NCBI RefSeq assembly: GCF_036711975.1
Contig: NC_091967.1
Coordinates: 12,772,001 to 12,836,000, forward strand
Length of the DNA: 64,000 bases
Direction: 5' to 3'
Source of the DNA: Onthophagus taurus
Lineage: Eukaryota; Arthropoda; Insecta; Coleoptera; Scarabaeidae
The notes under the pieces are model-generated. The model was not told the origin of the DNA, searched no databases, and saw only the letters and a program-made list of their open reading frames with translations. Made by a program: the position numbers and the translations under genes. Below, in pieces: positions 61,090 to 64,000 of the stretch (its first letter is position 1; the number at the start of each line of letters is the position of its first letter).

Positions 61090-61203
61090 ATGTCGGGAAA
61101 ACCTTTTGAAAGATTTCCATTAATTGCTGGTTTAACACGCAGTTACGGATCTGTTTTACCTTACTATGAATTTGTTAGAACTGCTGTTGCAAGAAATAAT
61201 CAG
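61090..61203 (+). CDS. Candidate alternative first coding exon B of an unidentified gene
   Basis: The ATG at 61090 opens 38 codons (MSGKPFERFPLIAGLTRS, then YGSVLPYYEFVRTAVARNNQ) ending in phase 0 at the donor CAG/GTATGT. The sequence looks like real coding sequence (balanced composition, strong donor) but I cannot name the family. The intron behind it contains a LINE fragment at 61210-61800. Confidence 0.5.
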
Positions 61204-61209
61204 GTATGT

Positions 61210-61890
61210 ATATCCTTATGATATATCATTTGCTCTTAATTTTTTTCTTATTATTATTATTAATGGTCTTATACTCTCAATAATGGTTAACTTTTTGAAT
61301 TGATATAAGGAACTAATAATAAAGCAAATGCATGATAACTTTTTTTGTAAATACAATACAATATCCTCATCATAGAAGGCACCCGCCTGTATTTTAAGCC
61401 AATTCTCGACGTTGGTTTGCAGCTCTGTTACGATTTTGTTCAAAAAATCTTCTGCATCTACATATGAATAACATTTTCGGAACCCACCTTGCACAGAGTT
61501 GAGTTTCTCACTCACGATGGTACGAATCACTCAATACAGAAATTGTGAGTCGACGATTTTCTCGTATCGCCTCATCCACACGCTGTACAAAATGAACGTC
61601 TTGCTTGAAAGATTCTGCATCATTGCCGCCCCTTGCTGTCACTCATGAATGTTTTTCAAACATTTGTTTGGCTTTCTTGCGCAACATGCGCCTCTTCCTT
61701 CGTCTTTTGTTACGATACTGTCCAAGTAGCAGAACTCTTCGACATCCTCGCTGTATATATTGTAAGTTGTCTGTGTTGATGTGCATTGCTGATATTTTCT
61801 TTGTATTTATGTCCACCCCTACTTGCCTTCACCATTCTGTTATTTTATTAAGTTTTATTTGCATGCCAGTAGTTTACTGGCTACTATTTA
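61210..61890 (-). mobile_element. Decayed LINE fragment behind exon B
   Basis: Minus-strand pieces read SVQGGFRKCYSYVD, then WLKIQAGAFYDEDIVLY, and on the upstream side YSEDVEEFCYLDSIVTKDEG, which correspond to QxGFRxGxSxxD, the ADD region and VExFxYLGSxIT of RTE-like LINEs. The pieces are out of normal order and broken. Confidence 0.6.
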
Positions 61891-62504
61891 AACTATAAAG
61901 CATCCAATCTTTATAGCCAAAATCTGTGTACAAAGGTACTGTGGCAAAACAGTTAGGCAAACTAAGCAACTTGATAGTAGAAACTATTTGATCATAGATT
62001 TGTAAAAGAGATTCATAATTACAAGAAACTTGATTATAAAATGATGACTTACATGAGAATGTAATCACTTATAAAGGAAGAAAGAGATGCAAAAAAAATT
62101 TTTGTAAGCTAGACATATTTTAATCTTTAAAACATTATTGAATTGATTTTTATTACTCCAGAATAAACATGAGCGTGTAGCTATTTGTCGTGTAAATTGC
62201 AGTTTTATGTCTTTGTGTACGCACCGAATCGCCTTTACCAAAACGGTCCCAGTATATTTTCCGTCGCGATCCTAAGCAAACGTCTTACGTCCGGTTCAAT
62301 ATTTTTAATCTCGGAACAATTAAACGTATTAAAACACTAATAATCCTTTCGGCTCAATTTAAATATTTATTAAGAGATCGAAACAACGCCACGAGCCGCG
62401 ACTTTATTTGCACTGATTGAAAAAAGCAAACACTTGGCATCTTGAAATAACCGAATTCGCGGTCATCTTCTTTCTATAAAGTTTAGTGTTGCTGCCGATT
62501 AAAG

Positions 62505-62537
62505 ATGTTTAAAAATGCCAGAAAACTCAGAATTGAG
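62505..62537 (+). CDS. Candidate alternative first coding exon C of an unidentified gene
   Basis: The ATG at 62505 opens 11 codons (MFKNARKLRIE) ending in phase 0 at the strong donor GAG/GTAAGG. It is preceded by about 250 bases that are richer in G and C than the surroundings, possibly a separate promoter. Being very short, it is the least certain of the three exons. Confidence 0.35.
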
Positions 62538-62539
62538 GT

Positions 62540-64000
62540 AAGGAGAAAAGCTTGAAATTATTTATCGTTTGTTGTGTTGTTAGAATTTTTCAACGATTGT
62601 TTAACAGGAAATGATTATTCAAAACCAAATGAGTTTGCTTTAAAAAATTCACTCCGTGGTTACATTTGGATATGAATAGAAATTTATAATATATATAAGT
62701 TATAACTCTTCTTGCACTTTATTAATCTTGTAAAAAGAAGCATAACAACTCTGACCTCTAAAACATTCCAAATATTTACCTTCTTGTCTAATCGCATTTA
62801 TCAGCTGTTGTTAAAAAAAATATTTTCACAACTCCAATTTTAATCTAACTCTCAAAAAAGATACGTACGTTAGGTATTGTTTTTTTTATATTTTTATTCT
62901 CGCGTCAACCGTTATAGTAATAAATTACCCATTAAATAAAACCATTGACGTGAATGTATATTATGACAAGGTGTAATATATCTTTTTATCAGTCGTCAAA
63001 AATTATCTAAATCAGAGATACGCTGTTTTAAGTCTATTACCATTAGAGAAATTTGCAGTTGAACATGATATCGCGAGTGACATGTGATAATTAACTTTAG
63101 AGATTGTAATCTTTAATAGAAGTTCGGAAGGACAGCTTGAGAATGAAGAGAAGTGTTAAGAAGAAAGTTAGCTCGATTGTAAGTTGATTTGGAATGGAAA
63201 AATTTTTTTTAGGTTGCGTAATCACCGACCGTCATCGTTTTAACGCGTTTTAAATCGATTTATTTAATTGGTGGAGAAAGAACAATCGTATCTAAGATGA
63301 ATTGATTCTTTTCTATTGTGGAGAATTAAAAATGAAAAAAACGTGATTTGATACATTGAGAAATATCTATTTATACGAGGATTAAGTTGAATAAAATAGA
63401 TTATTATCTGCGGTTTTTAAATAATATTTGTGTTTTGCGAAAATTCAACACTAAAATCATATTTTTATGCTTATAACAGTTTAAAAAAATAAGTACTAAG
63501 TAACAGTTATACTAACTATTTTAAGAAACGTGTTAATCTGTTTAGAACTTAGTTATGAGGAAGTGAACGACTTGAAAATAGACACCCATTAATACGATAC
63601 TAATTTCTCGGATGTACTATTTATGCTAAATCAAAAACAGGTGGAACACCATACTTAATTACTAACTTTATAACTTTACTGTCAAAAGCATAAAAATGTT
63701 GTAATTGCTAAATAAGTTATCTAAAACCTTTCCCAAATATTAACAACTTTCCAGTTATTAGAACATTAATGAATCTACGATTAAAAAACTGCAAGTTTGA
63801 ATAAAAGGGCTATTTACACTTGGTTTTTTTGGTATGGCCAAGAAGACAAGACATGGATAAGACTGCGATTGGAGAATTGGCACCATTATTGTAATGATTT
63901 GGTCAGATATATCATGATCTATTTTCTCGGCAATTTTTATAAATCCACAGATATTCAAGAGTACTACAAGAGAAAAGCTGGTTTGATGAAATGTGTTGTT
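62540..64000. other. Probable intron at the right edge
   Basis: AT-rich sequence with no recognised exon. If the first-exon model is right, this is intron leading to shared exons beyond the window. Confidence 0.35.

Noticed and set aside
1-64000. A new multi-gene biological system
   Set aside because: The recognisable genes are known single-copy animal genes with unrelated jobs. Nothing in order, spacing or shared motifs suggests a joint system.

Overview
This window is nuclear DNA from an insect: it is AT-rich, has split genes with GT..AG introns, and carries many decayed LINEs and DNA transposons. The insect-type dopamine transporter, the Orai with an MSVW-type N-terminus and the insect-length (669 aa) ARMC4/gudu point to Hexapoda. 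A beetle is my best guess, but this is inference from general character, not proof. I saw no tRNA, rRNA, CRISPR array or bacterial gene.

Layout. 1-707 (-): 5' part of TAF1. 1441-1928 (+): TXNDC17/TRP14. 2346-14284 (-): a nine-exon SEC14-like protein (CRAL-TRIO plus GOLD, 402 aa); its large first intron holds the complete seven-exon ARMC4/gudu gene on the opposite strand (8316-13709). 14.3-20.1 kb: gene-poor, LINE remains. About 20.15-23.99 kb (+): Orai. 24.0-26.8 kb: LINE graveyard. 26871-27883 (-): MORN3, sharing a 279-bp divergent promoter with ZCCHC8 (28163-31733, +). 33.7-34.5 kb: PIF/Harbinger remnant. 35113-35954 (-): SMIM14. 40804-47541 (+): dopamine transporter with ten coding exons. 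48554-49767 (-): ANKMY2. 49.8-54.7 kb: repeats, small palindromic elements and relatively GC-rich non-coding islands. 54991-59979 (+): a divergent T-box gene. 60.7-62.5 kb (+): three ATG-bearing exons that all end in phase 0 at a donor site, which look like alternative first exons of a gene running off the right edge.

The genes are housekeeping or cell-type genes and do not form one pathway. Three loose themes exist: RNA synthesis and surveillance (TAF1, ZCCHC8), cilia and sperm motility (ARMC4, MORN3, and ANKMY2 through ciliary signalling), and membrane signalling or transport (Orai, DAT, SEC14L).

I did not find a convincing new multi-gene system. The observations most worth a second look are the triple first-exon locus, the 173-bp variant-structured tandem array ending at a splice acceptor in DAT, the DNA transposon nested in a DNA transposon that makes up nearly all of one ZCCHC8 intron, a one-residue-short zinc knuckle in ZCCHC8, an in-frame 54-nt intron in DAT, an uORF created by splicing in Orai, and the unusual T-box domain. 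Exon limits were read by eye from splice sites, phase and family similarity remembered without database access.
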